From NCBI GenBank assembly GCA_024509875.1, contig JAMPIV010012161.1, forward strand, positions 1 to 64,000: DNA of 64,000 nt, written 5' to 3'. Positions 46,758 through 57,459 of this stretch are shown in pieces. Both the position numbers and the translations under genes were made by a program. The stretch's first letter is position 1; the number at the start of each line of letters is the position of its first letter. Below the pieces are notes generated by a model. It saw nothing but the letters and a program-made list of their open reading frames with translations, was not told the origin of the DNA and searched no databases. Source of the stretch: Oreohelix idahoensis. Lineage: Eukaryota; Mollusca; Gastropoda; Stylommatophora; Oreohelicidae.

Positions 46758-47499
46758 CTTACTTAGTCGTTCCCATTCTACCGTGAGGTGTAGAGGTTTG
46801 GAAGAGAGAGCGCCAGACTATCCTATCGGCTGTCTTCCTCCTGGCCTGGTTGCATTCTAGTCCTCGGTCCTTCAAAGATTGTCTAATGTTGTCCTCCCAG
46901 CGGACTCTGGGTCGTCCTTGGGATCTGGATTCTTGGCTCTTTGTTTCCCATGCTTGTCATGGTAGCCGATCTTCTCCCATTCTGCAGACATGGCCAAACC
47001 ATCTTAGTTGGGACTGTTCTATTTGGGTCTGCAGGGGTGGGATTTTAGGCCTTGACGTATCGTCTGGTTGTGGACCATGTCTTTTCTTGTTACTTCAACC
47101 ACCTTCCTCAGATACCTCATTTCTGAGGTTTGGATCTGGCTTTTATGGGTTGTAGTCATTGCCCATGACTCGCATCCATATGTCAAGACTGGGACATAGG
47201 TGGAGCGGTATACAGCCATCTTTATTTTCTTACCAACCTCTCTCTTGCTGAGGAATCTTCGATTTATGGCATAAAAAAGTCTCCCAGCTGCTGCTTTTTG
47301 AGGGGTCAACTCTTCTTTGATGCCTCCCTTTCGGTCTATAATAGCTCCGAGATATTTAAAAAGGTCGACTTGCTCCAGAACCTGTTCTCCCAGCTTAATC
47401 TGATGTCTTCTTTCTTCTCGTGATATCACCATGGATTTTGTTTTAGAGCTACTTATAACCATCCCTCTCTTCTCCAGCTCTTCCTTCCAGGCTTGCAGG
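46758..47499 (-). mobile_element. 5'-truncated LINE copy with 13-bp TSD
   Basis: Same family as the 41.8-45.4 kb element. The minus frame 47019-47582 includes SSSKTKSMVISREERRHQIK, GEQVLEQVDLFKYLGAIIDR, RFLSKREVGKKIKMAVYRST and LTYGCESWAM, the region after the RT active site. It ends at the CCAAACCTCTACACCTCACG terminus and a TAAGTAAG tail near 46759-46767. A 13-bp duplication, TACAATG(C/A)TTGTA, at 46745-46757 and 47500-47512 bounds it. The apparent N-terminus in RERERER comes from the adjacent CT microsatellite, not the LINE. Confidence 0.92.
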
Positions 47500-47525
47500 T
47501 ACAATGATTGTAACAAATGAAAATA

Positions 47526-47528
<3 letters not shown>

Positions 47529-47568
<40 letters not shown>
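47529..47568. repeat. (CT)n microsatellite
   Basis: About 19 CT dinucleotides next to the LINE copy. Confidence 0.93.
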
Positions 47569-47570
<2 letters not shown>

Positions 47571-50030
47571 ATACGTGGCCACAAGTAATCTCGCTTACCC
47601 AATCGTGGTGTTGATATCCCTTGAAAAAATACAATAGTTCCTGAACCTATGCTGTCAGGTGGGTTACCAAATTAGCCCCAGTCCAGCCAATATATCGAAT
47701 AATAATTACAAGGTGGACGTCAAATTTGGTGGTTTAATTTTCCCTGGATGAAGCAAAGGTCACCGCGAATAGTTACTGAAGCAAGACGTGCTCTGGACGT
47801 TCACAGTTCCAAAAGGAGAAAATTAATTCCATTATTGCGAAACATCTGGTTGCTAAGAAAAAATGTTACAATATAAAAAAACAGTGATGGTAAATCCTAT
47901 CGGCTGGCTCTATGGTGAGTGTCAATTTTGAAACAGCGTAACTTTCTGGATCACTCCATTGATACGGCTGTCAAACGTCAGGAATATATGTTCTTTCGTA
48001 TGCCCTGTGGACTGGAAAAATTGAATAAATAATTCTGGGTAAGGTACAGTCCAGTTAAGATTTAATATTAATGTTTATTTGTCTCTTTGGCCCAACCGGT
48101 TCACGAAGGAACTTGGGACTTGTAAGCCAAGAATAAGACACCATTAATCCTTCACTGAATGAAGAAAGAGGACAGAACTAGCCCAAAAATCGAAGACCCA
48201 AATTAAGACCGCTGGCCGCTGGTTTTTGATCAGGTACTATTTAGGAAGAAAAGAACATTTATGAAAAAAATCAAATACTACTATCCTATCCACACGTAAA
48301 TTTTTCCGCTATGGCATGTCGGGAAAAAAAGGTATGCGCCTACCCCCGTTATTGCCCGCGAGAAAATGAACAGCGCACAAAGTCAATTATTTTTTAATTC
48401 ATCAATACGCGCACATTTAACAAATATCGCCTGTCATTATTAGCTTTAGATTGTCGGCGTCTGTAGTTTTGTCTCATGATATTAACACCAGTCACTTATA
48501 TAGTTTCACACAATGAAATATAATGCGAATTCTATTCTGTCACTCATCCGTCACGCGTAATAATCCCAGTCAGCTGAACCGTATCTTCTTGCGTAAGAAA
48601 GTGGGGTGATGGAATTTACATTAACTGAATAACTGGCAAGAAAATATCTACGCGTTATGTTATTTCTCTAGTTTTAACGCTAGGGAATCACAGTGAATTA
48701 AAATGGTAAACTTAACACATTTTAACACTTAAGCACAATTTATATTACCACAAATCAGAAAATGAAATCCCCACGAGACAATTTAACACATTTAGCGAAG
48801 AATGGTTCTAGTCTGGCGTGTTTAGATTATCCAAAAATTCCTGAGCGACTCTGATAACTGATCTGGAAAGAATGCAGTATATATACAGATCGTGGTGTTG
48901 TTATCACTAGAGGATGTTATAATTCACACATTCTGCATAGCAGAGAAATTAGGAAACTGCGTTTCCCGGATCAAAAGTTTTATCGTTCGCTCTACTCAGC
49001 GATGCTGACCGACATCAGAAGACTTAGCCGTGCAACGGGCCTCTCTTAGATTTCGTCCCCTTTCGCAGATCAAACATTTACCTCCCCCTGAACGTACGAA
49101 CATCAAAGGTGGTCGGGAAAATATTATCGCCCCTGTATCTCTTCACACAGTCCGTTATTTCCACGTGCATCTGTCTAATGACCGATAATTGGCAGATCGG
49201 CTCGCGTGAGAAACTCAGGTAAGCAAACGTGATTCGCTTCCCTGTTAAGACTGGCAGGTTGCGAAAAGTTGGTAAACAACTCTGTTGTTATGTTCCCAGA
49301 AAAAAAGCGCGTGGATTCAAAGGTGAGTCATACAAACAGAAAATTGCGTGGTTTGACTTAGCAAATGGTAGACACTAGATGGGAAAGCAACGGCTGTCAG
49401 ATTACTGTAAGCCATATTTCCATTATACGTCACAATTGCTAACCGATTTTATATTCGTGTCTTTAATTGGCCATTTGCTTTGCTTTTATTTCTCTGTTAG
49501 CTTCTTTGACCTGTTGTCCTTTGGCTGCAATGCGTACCTTGCCAACAGATCAATGGATCATTTTTGTCTCTTCTGGTGTTTGTTCTTACTTCCATGTTCG
49601 CTACTATGTACATTACATGATCCTTGGCACTTCAGCTTCTGGTCTGGCTTCTCTTTAGATCTGCTTCCTTGTTTCTCAGTTTTACAGCCAATCCATAATC
49701 CACGCTATTGGTATGTATGTATAGACAAAGATCAACCTGAAGCAGGTGTAACATGATATAAAATGATCAACGAGAAGACAATTGCGGATATTCTAAGAAA
49801 ACTCTCGATATGTATCACTAGACTCTGTATAATTCCAGGAGGTCTCTGACGAGACAGTCTCATGCAAATCGTAGGAGTAGTCTAATATAGTGTTAGGTGT
49901 GTGGGAAACTACAGAATAGTACAGAAACTATTGCCCCGTGTAATTCCCTTTGATCTTTGAGGATACCAAGAACAAATATACCTACGGCCCTTTCACGTAT
50001 TCTTAAAATGCGACTAATATTAATTTATGC
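47569..50030. other. Noncoding DNA, no recognisable feature
   Basis: About 2.5 kb without repeats or similarity that I can name. One plus-strand frame of 125 codons (49379-49756) is rich in Phe, Leu and Cys. It lacks any motif and a credible context, and overlaps another open frame, so I leave it uncalled. Confidence 0.4.
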
Positions 50031-50222
50031 ATGGGACTCAAAAGCTCATCATTTATAACTAAATTGCTGGAAGTGATAAAGTCATTCTGTGAAGACATGA
50101 CGGGAACAGTTCAATATACTAGAAACACATCACAGCCCTTTGACAGACGCAGTGGCGTTAAACAAGTCTACGTTCTGGCCAAACCCTCTTTGGGATCTTC
50201 TTTCCTTGCTCTTGAAACATGC
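50031..50222 (+). pseudogene. LINE RT fragment, left half split by the gypsy insertion
   Basis: The frame reads KLLEVIKSFCEDMTGTVQYT, then FDRRSGVKQVYVLAKPSLGS. This matches the SFH-x-DM-x-G-x-VQ and SGVKQGCVLAPTLFGIFF region of a LINE RT, with small changes and a one-base shift near 50200. The fragment stops exactly at the gypsy LTR, and the downstream part continues at 59864. The family differs from the minus-strand LINE at 41.8-45.4 kb. Confidence 0.85.
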
Positions 50223-52287
50223 GGGACTTAGTGTACTGACTGAGATCAGCTGTGAAGGTATCTGTATCTAATAAGTGTGGTGTGTTACAGATGATCTTAC
50301 TTTGCTACCACATTTAGATCTCAATCAGACTTATTCTGGAATATTGTGATGACTACGTTGAATGTCTAGGGTTATGATATTGATGAAGTGTATGTTCACA
50401 ACAACCAACAGACAGATAAACACTTTAATTAAAATCCACAATACTTTACAATACTGTGACACGCACATACATAGAACACTCTATAAGACTGTCTTAAATA
50501 AGTCAAGTGTTAACTTTTAAAATATGTATTAATTCCTTTTAATAATAGATATCCTGATTCAACTACAGAGTGAATCAGGAATCACAATCAAATGTAATCA
50601 CAAGTTGTATATACACAATTTATACATAGGATCTTTGTCCTGACATATAATATTATTACAATATGTGTGTAAGTTGTGATGTAGTACTATGAGGTAATAC
50701 TGGCTTTTAAAGCTAGGTTGTTGTTTGTCATCATGACTTCATGTGTTTGTTACTGGTGGAAATAATATTGGAAAGGTTCACAGTTTCTTTTTATTTGAAA
50801 ACAAATAACTGTCCCTCTTGATTTAATGTACAGTCAATTTTAGAGGGGGGTACACAAGATTGAGCTGCTCTGGCCAACGAAATCTTATCTTCTGTGTGGG
50901 CGGCAGGAAAACTGTCTCCTCTGCTCGCTTGCTTCTCAGTTTTCTTGAAAAACAACACTGGTCGATATCTTGAACAAGGAGTATGCTACCAGCCTCTGGA
51001 TTCAGCAAAACTCAGACCAGGTGCTGCTCTAATACTTCAGTACCACGGTCCCTGAAATAAGAAGGTTGTACCTCCTACTTCAGAACTAATTTATAATCTA
51101 TTTCCACACTGAAGCACAAGACATAACAAACACAGAGTTCAGCGCTGTAGGCCAACTGCTAGCTTCTCATGTAACAATATACACCAGTATTCCTCTCCCT
51201 AATGGTTACAACGCCTCTGCAATTCCAGCATTAATTCCTTCTATACAATAAGATAGGTGTCATGGTACTATTTGGCAATCCCATCTATGCCTATGCAGTT
51301 ATACTCCTCTCCGACAAGTTTTTTTCATGGTGAAGCAATATCTAAGCTTTGCCTCATGTTTGCTACTGAACCACACACATAGACATAATTTAACAATTCA
51401 CATTCAATTTTCATCTAAAAGATATCAAATATGTCTAGCTTACCACAATTCAAGAAAATATTAAACAAGTACGTTGACTGGCGATGAGTTATGGCACAAT
51501 TCCGATCTGCCTCTGTCCCAGGCTTTTATTAGAAAAATATGAGCTGGTTCTCAACGCACTTGCTTCTCACAAAGTTTATTTTCAAAAAGTGGCCCTGAAC
51601 TGACGCTTCTAATTGACTATATCAAATGGTCTAACCAATGAGACCATGTTTACAAGAGCCTTTGAAAAAATTTATCCTTCCTACCGTTTCCATTAACAAC
51701 CAAAAAAAGTATTAGCAGTCAACTAATCATGTTTCGCCTTACATATTATTCTAGCCAATCAAATCGGATCTAACGCGTTGGCCTCTTTTCCCCTAAAGCA
51801 GTGTCCAAACACGCCATTATGAGCAAATATGATTTTGTGCTGTCAGACAACACCACTATAATATTTTGGCTATAATTTGTTAATTACTAGACTATTGGCG
51901 TAACACCTAACATATTCTTTGTCAACAAGTCCTAAGGCACCCAAATATATAAGTTTAATGGAGCCAAGTGGCTTCGTTACAAATATGTATTATTCTAGGA
52001 AAGTCGTGTATTTGTTTTTTTTATTTATTGTTTTAGAACCGCCAAATGTTCTGCCTTTTCGACTGTTCTGTCAGTATAAAGTCAGGATTTCAGACATAAA
52101 ACAGTATTGTGTCATGTTTCTTAATAAGCATTAAACATGTTTTTTAAAACCTTACCTCGTATTGGTAATGTTTTTTGTCACTGTTTATTTGAAAAAAATC
52201 AAGCCTGCATGCCTTTCGCGTGGGGTGGCATTAATTTTCAATCGCGAGACGACGTGGTAGTATTGCATGCGTTCCTCCGTACATCTA

Positions 52288-52331
<44 letters not shown>

Positions 52332-52652
52332 AAGCCCGTCTGTCTTTTAGTTTACGTAGGGCATATAATGACATTAATGTAATATTAAATCTAGGTCAGT
52401 ACGCAGTGTGTCTATCAAGGTCGTATAAGAAATATAGTACCAGTTTTATTTTTTAGAAACGTGTGTAGTTTATGCAGCTGGAGCATAAAAAGGGGTTTTC
52501 TTGTTTAGCTAGTATGACGTTCTATAATACAGGCTTACGCTATTGTGACCGCACTGTTCTTTTACCATTCTTCTTTCGTTTTATTGAATTACTTCGTTAG
52601 GCTTTACATTTACTTTCTAATTTAGATATGTGGATTAGAATTTCTCACGACA
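50223..52652 (-). repeat. 3' LTR of the Gmr1-like gypsy element
   Basis: Long terminal repeat of 2,430 bp, matching the 5' LTR with a scatter of substitutions. The inner end is TGTCGTGAG on the minus strand, directly after the polypurine tract. The outer end at 50223 lacks about 33 bp present beside the 5' LTR if the terminus lies at 57427. It contains a (CT)n tract at 52284-52328. Confidence 0.9.
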
Positions 52653-52666
52653 AATTCTCCCCACTT
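52653..52666 (-). promoter_or_regulatory. Polypurine tract next to the 3' LTR
   Basis: On the minus strand AAGTGGGGAGAATT directly precedes the LTR start TGTCGTGAG. It is the expected plus-strand primer and fixes the inner LTR boundary. Confidence 0.85.
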
Positions 52667-52722
52667 AAAACAGACATCACATGTCAGTCTATAATTCTAT
52701 ATACACATAGAGAAATTTAATA

Positions 52723-53371
52723 TTATTCCTGGGGCTTACGGTGATTTTCATCACACGGATGGCGGCTTAGAAAATCCGCACCCAGGTTAGTTTTTCCAGA
52801 AATATATTCTATGCTGAACTGGAATGGCTGCAAAAGTAAGGACCATCTGAGTAACCTCGAATTTTCATGCCTAGCCTGCGCTAGAAACGACAAGGGTTTG
52901 TGATCCGTTTGCAACTTGAATGCCTTCCCATACAGATAAATATTGAATTTCTTGATCGCCCATATTACTGCAAGACATTCTTTTTCGCTAGTTGAATACT
53001 TTTTTTTCAGCTTTATTCAACTTTCTGCTAGCATATGCCACTGGGGTTAATTCCCCATCCAGTGCATCTGATTTCTGTAACAGGGTAGCGCCCAAACCGA
53101 TATTACTTGCATCCGTTCTCACAATGAATCCTTGACTTAAGTCGGGTAATTTCAAAATAGGTTTGCTTGTGAGCTTTTCCTTCAATTCCTGGTATGCCAA
53201 TTCACACTGTGCTGTCCAGGTAATTCGATCTGGATTTCCTTTGCGTGTCAAATCAGTTAACGGTGCACATATGGAATTAAAGTTTTTGATATACTTTTGG
53301 TAGAAACCACATAATGAGACAAAGGATCTCACGTCTTTCTTGGTTTGTGGTCTCGGGGCTTTCTTTAGTTT
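52723..53371 (-). pseudogene. RT connection and RNase H, frameshifted
   Basis: After the TAG the same frame continues (KDVRSF then VSLCGFYQKYIKNFNSICAP) into RNase H with IVRTDASNIGLGATLLQ (catalytic Asp) and VAYASRKLNKAEKK. A shift in a run of eight T (about 53001-53008 on the plus strand) moves it to the frame ending at 52723: the catalytic Glu region, LQTDHKPLSFLAQA (Asp) and YISGKTNLGADFLSRHP (final Asp). Nothing but about 55 bp follows before the polypurine tract, so RNase H is the last domain. Confidence 0.93.
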
Positions 53372-54562
53372 CTATAAATTCTTGGGGTCAGGGGTCATGT
53401 TTCCCTGATGGACTGTGTGTCCCAAGAATTCTAATTCTTTACATCCAACGCAACATTTGGTTGGTCGGGCTGTTAAATTCGCTTCTCTAAGTCGATTAAA
53501 CAGCATGTTCAGAGAGTCAATGTGTTCCTCAAATGTTTCTGTTGCTATAAGGATATCATCCATGAAGTTTGTGATGCATGGATTATTCAGAGGGTCCAAT
53601 AATTTTCTCATCATTCTAGAGAAGACACTAGGCGCATTCTTCAATCCAAATGGCAATCTGTTAAACTCATAGTGTCCCTCTGAGGTACTAAAAGCTAGGT
53701 ACGGTCTAACCTCAGGCTTTACTGGAATCTGATAGTATCCTTTGCTCAGATCCACTTTTGAGAAATATTTAGCTTTATTTAGCCTGGCAAACAACTGATT
53801 TGTATCCGGCAATGGATCCACCTGACCTTCTGTGATAGCATTCAGTCTCCTGTAATCTATACAGAGTCTATGTTCTCCAGAGGGTTTCCTTAAGAGCACC
53901 ACACTGGAACTATACGAAGATTCACTGTGTGAAATTATTCCTTCCTTCAACAAATAGTCTATCTCTTCCTTCAAGGCTTTCTCCTTAGCAAAAGGAATCG
54001 AATAGGCTTTCATACAGACAGGTGTGGGGTCTATCAGTTTCATATCATATTCCAATAAGTTTGTATGCCCCGGTCGGTCCGTTAACACCTCTGTATGATC
54101 ATCTAGAACCTGTTGCACTCTCTCCTTCTGATTTTTCGTTAAATGTGTACTGATTTTCACCTGTGCCGCTATCTTACAGGGGTGTAATGGATATTCAAAT
54201 GATGAAAGTGGTTCCTTTTTCATCTCCATTGCAATAGACAAGGTCAACAAGTGTGTCTCTTCCTGATTTTCTCTTTCCAAATATTTCTTCAGGAGATTCA
54301 CATGATAGATTTTTTCTTTCCCCTTCTTATCTATCTTATAATTTGTTCTAGACACCTTCTCTAGAACTGTATATGGACCTTGCCATCCAATTTGTAACTT
54401 ATTCTGACTACCGGGTAGAAGAAGCAGTACCTTCTCTCCCACAGCCAAATCTCTGTCTTTAGCTTTCTTGTTGTAATAGGCAGCATGTTTTTTCCTGGCT
54501 TGTCTCAAATTTTCATTGGCAAGTTTCCAGCCAGTTTTTAAACGAGTGGTCAGCTCATTCAC
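53372..54562 (-). CDS. Integrase C-terminus fused to reverse transcriptase
   Basis: A 396-codon frame. Residues 1-100 complete integrase: RQARKKHAAYYNKKAKDRDL, GEKVLLLLP and the GPY/F module WQGPYTVLEKVSRTNYKI at 60-77. RT starts near 160: DMKLIDPTPVCMKAYSIPFA, EIDYLLKEGII, LCIDYRRLNAIT, KVDLSKGYYQIP (D271), RLPFGLKNAPSVFSRMM and FMDD at 333-336, with GHTVHQGNM after it. Integrase and RT being continuous in one frame proves the domain order independently of the frameshifts. The frame ends at an in-frame TAG (53372-53374), after which homology continues in the same frame. Confidence 0.95.
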   Translation of the reverse strand: MNELTTRLKTGWKLANENLRQARKKHAAYYNKKAKDRDLAVGEKVLLLLPGSQNKLQIGWQGPYTVLEKVSRTNYKIDKKGKEKIYHVNLLKKYLERENQEETHLLTLSIAMEMKKEPLSSFEYPLHPCKIAAQVKISTHLTKNQKERVQQVLDDHTEVLTDRPGHTNLLEYDMKLIDPTPVCMKAYSIPFAKEKALKEEIDYLLKEGIISHSESSYSSSVVLLRKPSGEHRLCIDYRRLNAITEGQVDPLPDTNQLFARLNKAKYFSKVDLSKGYYQIPVKPEVRPYLAFSTSEGHYEFNRLPFGLKNAPSVFSRMMRKLLDPLNNPCITNFMDDILIATETFEEHIDSLNMLFNRLREANLTARPTKCCVGCKELEFLGHTVHQGNMTPDPKNL

Positions 54563-55152
54563 ATATTGGTATGAGGATGTAATATTTCCTCTGCCTTTTC
54601 ATCAGTCCACGTTCTTAACAGAGCTTCGAGTGGACCTTTTATTGGCCTTCCAAATAATAATGTTGCCGGGGCCATACCGGTTGAACTATGGGGTACCTCC
54701 CGATAAGCAAAGAGGGCGGCGTGAAGGTACTGGTCCCATGTATCTGGTTTTTCATGTGCCAACTTTCTCAGGATCGACATCAACGTACCATTAAATCTTT
54801 CCACTTGGCCGTTCCCTTGGGGATGGTACAGACTACAATGGAAGTGTTTGGCCTGAAAGATCCTGAAAACTTCTTCTGTTAGTTTCCCCTTGAACTGAGA
54901 GCCATTATCAGTCAAGATTTGGTTGGGAAAGCCTAACCTTGTGAAAATTGTGAGTAATGCCTCTGCCACATGTTTAGAGTCAATGGATGACAGGGCTACC
55001 GCCTCTCCCCACATAGAACAGGTGTCCACCAGAGTCAGAATGTAGCTGTTCCTCCTCTTGGTTCGAGTGAGAGGTCCCACAATGTCCACGGCAACTCTCT
55101 CAAGGGTGTTCCCACTATGGGCATTTCCCCCAGAGTTGCTGGTGCAGTCCAA
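54559..55152 (-). CDS. Integrase catalytic core (DD35E)
   Basis: A 197-codon frame. The first 16 or so residues are out of register with the true protein. From about residue 17 it is a retroviral-type integrase core: RVAVDIVGP (D23), QILTDNGSQF (D82) and YHPQGNGQVERFNGT (E118), with 35 residues between the second Asp and the Glu. It joins element DNA to the target. ALFAYREVPHSSTGMAPATL and LFGR near the end are also typical of gypsy integrases. A frameshift near 54570 separates it from the C-terminal domain in the next frame. Confidence 0.94.
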   Translation of the reverse strand: MDCTSNSGGNAHSGNTLERVAVDIVGPLTRTKRRNSYILTLVDTCSMWGEAVALSSIDSKHVAEALLTIFTRLGFPNQILTDNGSQFKGKLTEEVFRIFQAKHFHCSLYHPQGNGQVERFNGTLMSILRKLAHEKPDTWDQYLHAALFAYREVPHSSTGMAPATLLFGRPIKGPLEALLRTWTDEKAEEILHPHTNM

Positions 55153-56462
55153 TGCTTAGGTGCTACTCGTTGGCACTCTGGACAGGATTTTACATATCGT
55201 TTGATATCTTCAGTTATCCCTGGCCAGAAATAGTGACAAGCTATACGCTGTCCTGTTGCGCTGATCCCCATATGACCACTGAAGGGAATCGCATGCCCTA
55301 GTTCCAACACTTTATTCCTATATGAAGTGGGAAGGACCAGCTGTCCGTGACCATTGGATTCAGATCCAGCCTTCCTATAAATCAACTTGTTCTTCATATA
55401 AAATTCTCCCTTGCCTGGAGGTGTATGACATTTGGGCAACTTCTTGAAACACGGCTTGAGTGTTTTGTTCTCCGCCTGTGCCTTCCTCATCTCATCTGGA
55501 TGAGTATTTATTGGATTTTCCTCGTCCTTTTTAGACTGTGATCTGGTCTGCACTGTTGTCAATATCACAGGTCTCTTGGGATTCCCCAGGAAGACATATC
55601 TACACCCCAATATCAGAGGGTAGATTGGTTCATTTATCACTGCTGCTTTGATTATTCCCTCCACATATCGCGTTTTCACATGTATCTTAGCGATAGGGAG
55701 TGTCATGGTCGCTACTTCCTTGGTTGCAGCTTGAATCTCCACTGTTTCTGTGGTGTATTGATCTGCTTGCACCAGGTGAGAACTCACAACTGAATCATAA
55801 TCTAAACCTGTATCATATAAGCACCTTATGGTGACACCATTACAGATTACATCTTCACACACTGGGGGGTGGTACGGTTCCTGTAGTTCCTCAGGTTTGA
55901 CCTTTGTTCCCTTCTTCCCAGATTTCATAGCAGCAAAATTAGGAGTTTTACTCCTACAATTTTCAGTGGTATGATTGTTCATATTACACTTTTTACACCA
56001 CTTCCTTCCTTGGTTGAAAGATTTTCTTTCATCAAATTTCCTTTCATCGAATTGTGGGGTTTTATTTTTATTGTCATACCGTGGCCTATCAAACTGGTGC
56101 TTACCTTTGTTCTGATCTCTATGATCAAATTTATTAAAGTTCTGTGGGGCCTTAAAATTATCCACCTGTTTCTTTTTATTACCTGTTACCTCTGCCTGAG
56201 CTGCCTGATACCTTTCAGCAACATTTAGTAACTCACCCAGTCTCTCTGCACCTTGTTCCATGAGAAACTTTCTCAGGTCTGGAGCCATGGACTCTCTTAA
56301 TTGTTCTATAAGGATCATTTCCTTAAGATCTTGGGTTTTCCCCAGAGCCGTCCATTTCTCCAAGTATGTCTCTAACCGTGCAGAGAACTGGTGATATGTC
56401 TCACCTGACAGTAGTTTAGCATTCCTAAATTTTTTTTCTATAAAATTCTCCATTCTTTTCAT
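55035..56462 (-). CDS. gag-pol segment: capsid end, zinc knuckle, protease, integrase zinc domain
   Basis: A 475-codon open frame. Residues 1-95 finish the capsid (FRNAKLLSGETYHQFSARLE). A CX2CX4HX4C zinc knuckle (C156, C159, H164, C169; CKKCNMNNHTTENC) binds RNA. The aspartic protease follows with CLYDTGLDYDSVV (catalytic D217-T-G) and PLILGCRYV near 282-290. The integrase zinc domain comes next: H390, H397, C427 and C430 in LGHAIPFSGHMG and KSCPEC. Finding an HHCC domain directly after protease, with no RT between, is the direct evidence for the PR-IN-RT-RH order. The last 20 or so residues (from about LRELPWTLW) are off-frame after a shift near 55100. Confidence 0.93.
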   Translation of the reverse strand: MKRMENFIEKKFRNAKLLSGETYHQFSARLETYLEKWTALGKTQDLKEMILIEQLRESMAPDLRKFLMEQGAERLGELLNVAERYQAAQAEVTGNKKKQVDNFKAPQNFNKFDHRDQNKGKHQFDRPRYDNKNKTPQFDERKFDERKSFNQGRKWCKKCNMNNHTTENCRSKTPNFAAMKSGKKGTKVKPEELQEPYHPPVCEDVICNGVTIRCLYDTGLDYDSVVSSHLVQADQYTTETVEIQAATKEVATMTLPIAKIHVKTRYVEGIIKAAVINEPIYPLILGCRYVFLGNPKRPVILTTVQTRSQSKKDEENPINTHPDEMRKAQAENKTLKPCFKKLPKCHTPPGKGEFYMKNKLIYRKAGSESNGHGQLVLPTSYRNKVLELGHAIPFSGHMGISATGQRIACHYFWPGITEDIKRYVKSCPECQRVAPKHWTAPATLGEMPIVGTPLRELPWTLWDLSLEPRGGTATF

Positions 56463-57215
56463 ATCTTAACAAAAGAGCCTGCTTTAGCATGTCATAATTT
56501 TCTTGATCATCTCTGCTCATTTTGGCAAAAACTTCATAAGCTGTACCACGAAGCCCTTGTGATAACTTTAAGCTCCACCTTTCTCTCTCTAACCCATACG
56601 TGGTAGCTAATAGTTCATATCTATTTAGATAGCTCTCGATATCATCTTCTTTCTCAACAAAATGATCTAAATGAAAGTTCATAGCTGAGGTTGAGGCTCC
56701 CTGACTAGCAGAGGCATCAGAGGTAAAGGGACTGGCACCATTTTCATGAGCTTTGCCTTGAAATTCCAACTCCCTTAGTCGTAACTCGTGTTCCCTCTGT
56801 AATCTCTTATCTTCTGCTTCCCTCTCTGCAGCCTGTCTTCTTTCTTCTGCTTCTCTTTCTGCAGCTAATCTCTTTTCTTCTCTTTCTGTAGCTTGCCTTC
56901 TTTCCTCTGCTTCCCTCTCAGCCTTTTTTCTTCTAATTGGAGCCTTTTAATCTCCCTATCTGCCTCCAATGCCTTAGCCTCTTTTTCAGCCTCAATCTGC
57001 AACCTCTTAATTTCTTTTTCAGCCTCTAACTTTCTTTCAGCCTCTTTTTCTAATCTTTCCGATTCTAATTTTCTTTCTGCTTCAAATTTTCTTTCTTCAC
57101 GTTCAATATATTTGTCACATTCAGTAGTGACATAGGCAATCATAACTTGCCCGTCCATTCCTAACTCTTTAGCAGCCTGCATAGCAGCAGATCGAAATTT
57201 TGCCAGGTCCGCCAT
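56425..57215 (-). pseudogene. gag: coiled-coil N-terminus and capsid, frameshifted
   Basis: The frame begins at ATG 57215 (MADLAKFRSAAMQAAKELGM) and becomes a long charged coiled coil rich in EAERKLE and EIKRLQ repeats. A shift near 56915-56935 moves it into the frame 56769-56425, where EREAEERRQA-like repeats are followed by FQGKAHENGASPF and the capsid opening MNFHLDHFVEKEDDIESYLN, RYELLATTYG and LSQGLRGTAYEVFAKM. A further shift near an A run at 56440-56460 leads into the next frame. Gag would assemble cytoplasmic particles. This N-terminal arrangement matches the gag remnant at 12342. Confidence 0.88.
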
Positions 57216-57402
57216 TTTCTAACAGGCAAATTTATACAATATCTAACTACACAATTCAATCTATTACTAATTATCTAAGGACAACCACAAGCACTGAGAG
57301 CTCAACCTTATTTATTTTCCACCCAAGAATACCTTTTAATTTTTTATTATTCCCTGAAGTGAATTACCCCCAATATATATATATAATAGGAGAGGATTCA
57401 AA

Positions 57403-57421
57403 ATCCCGGACGAGCCCCGCA
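57403..57421 (-). promoter_or_regulatory. Primer-binding site resembling tRNA-Pro type
   Basis: On the minus strand TGCGGGGCTCGTCCGGGAT matches the retroviral-type site TGGGGGCTCGTCCGGGAT (complement of the tRNA-Pro 3' end) except for one extra C. It lies between the 5' LTR and gag, where the minus-strand primer site should be, but about 38 bases past the alignable LTR end, or 5-6 bases past the alternative end at 57427. Confidence 0.7.
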
Positions 57422-57459
57422 ATATATGTGGTAAGTTGGGATATTATAAATATTTATGG

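Noticed and set aside
47019..47582. 187-codon protein with an Arg-Glu-rich N-terminus
   Set aside because: The N-terminus is translation of the CT microsatellite beyond the LINE's TSD. Only the part below 47500 is LINE.
49379..49756. 125-codon hydrophobic plus-strand frame
   Set aside because: No family resemblance, no splice or promoter support, and it competes with an overlapping frame in T-rich DNA.
50823..51008. 61-codon minus frame identical in both LTRs (also 58060-58245)
   Set aside because: Identity is expected because the LTRs are nearly identical. It has no recognisable domain and is short.
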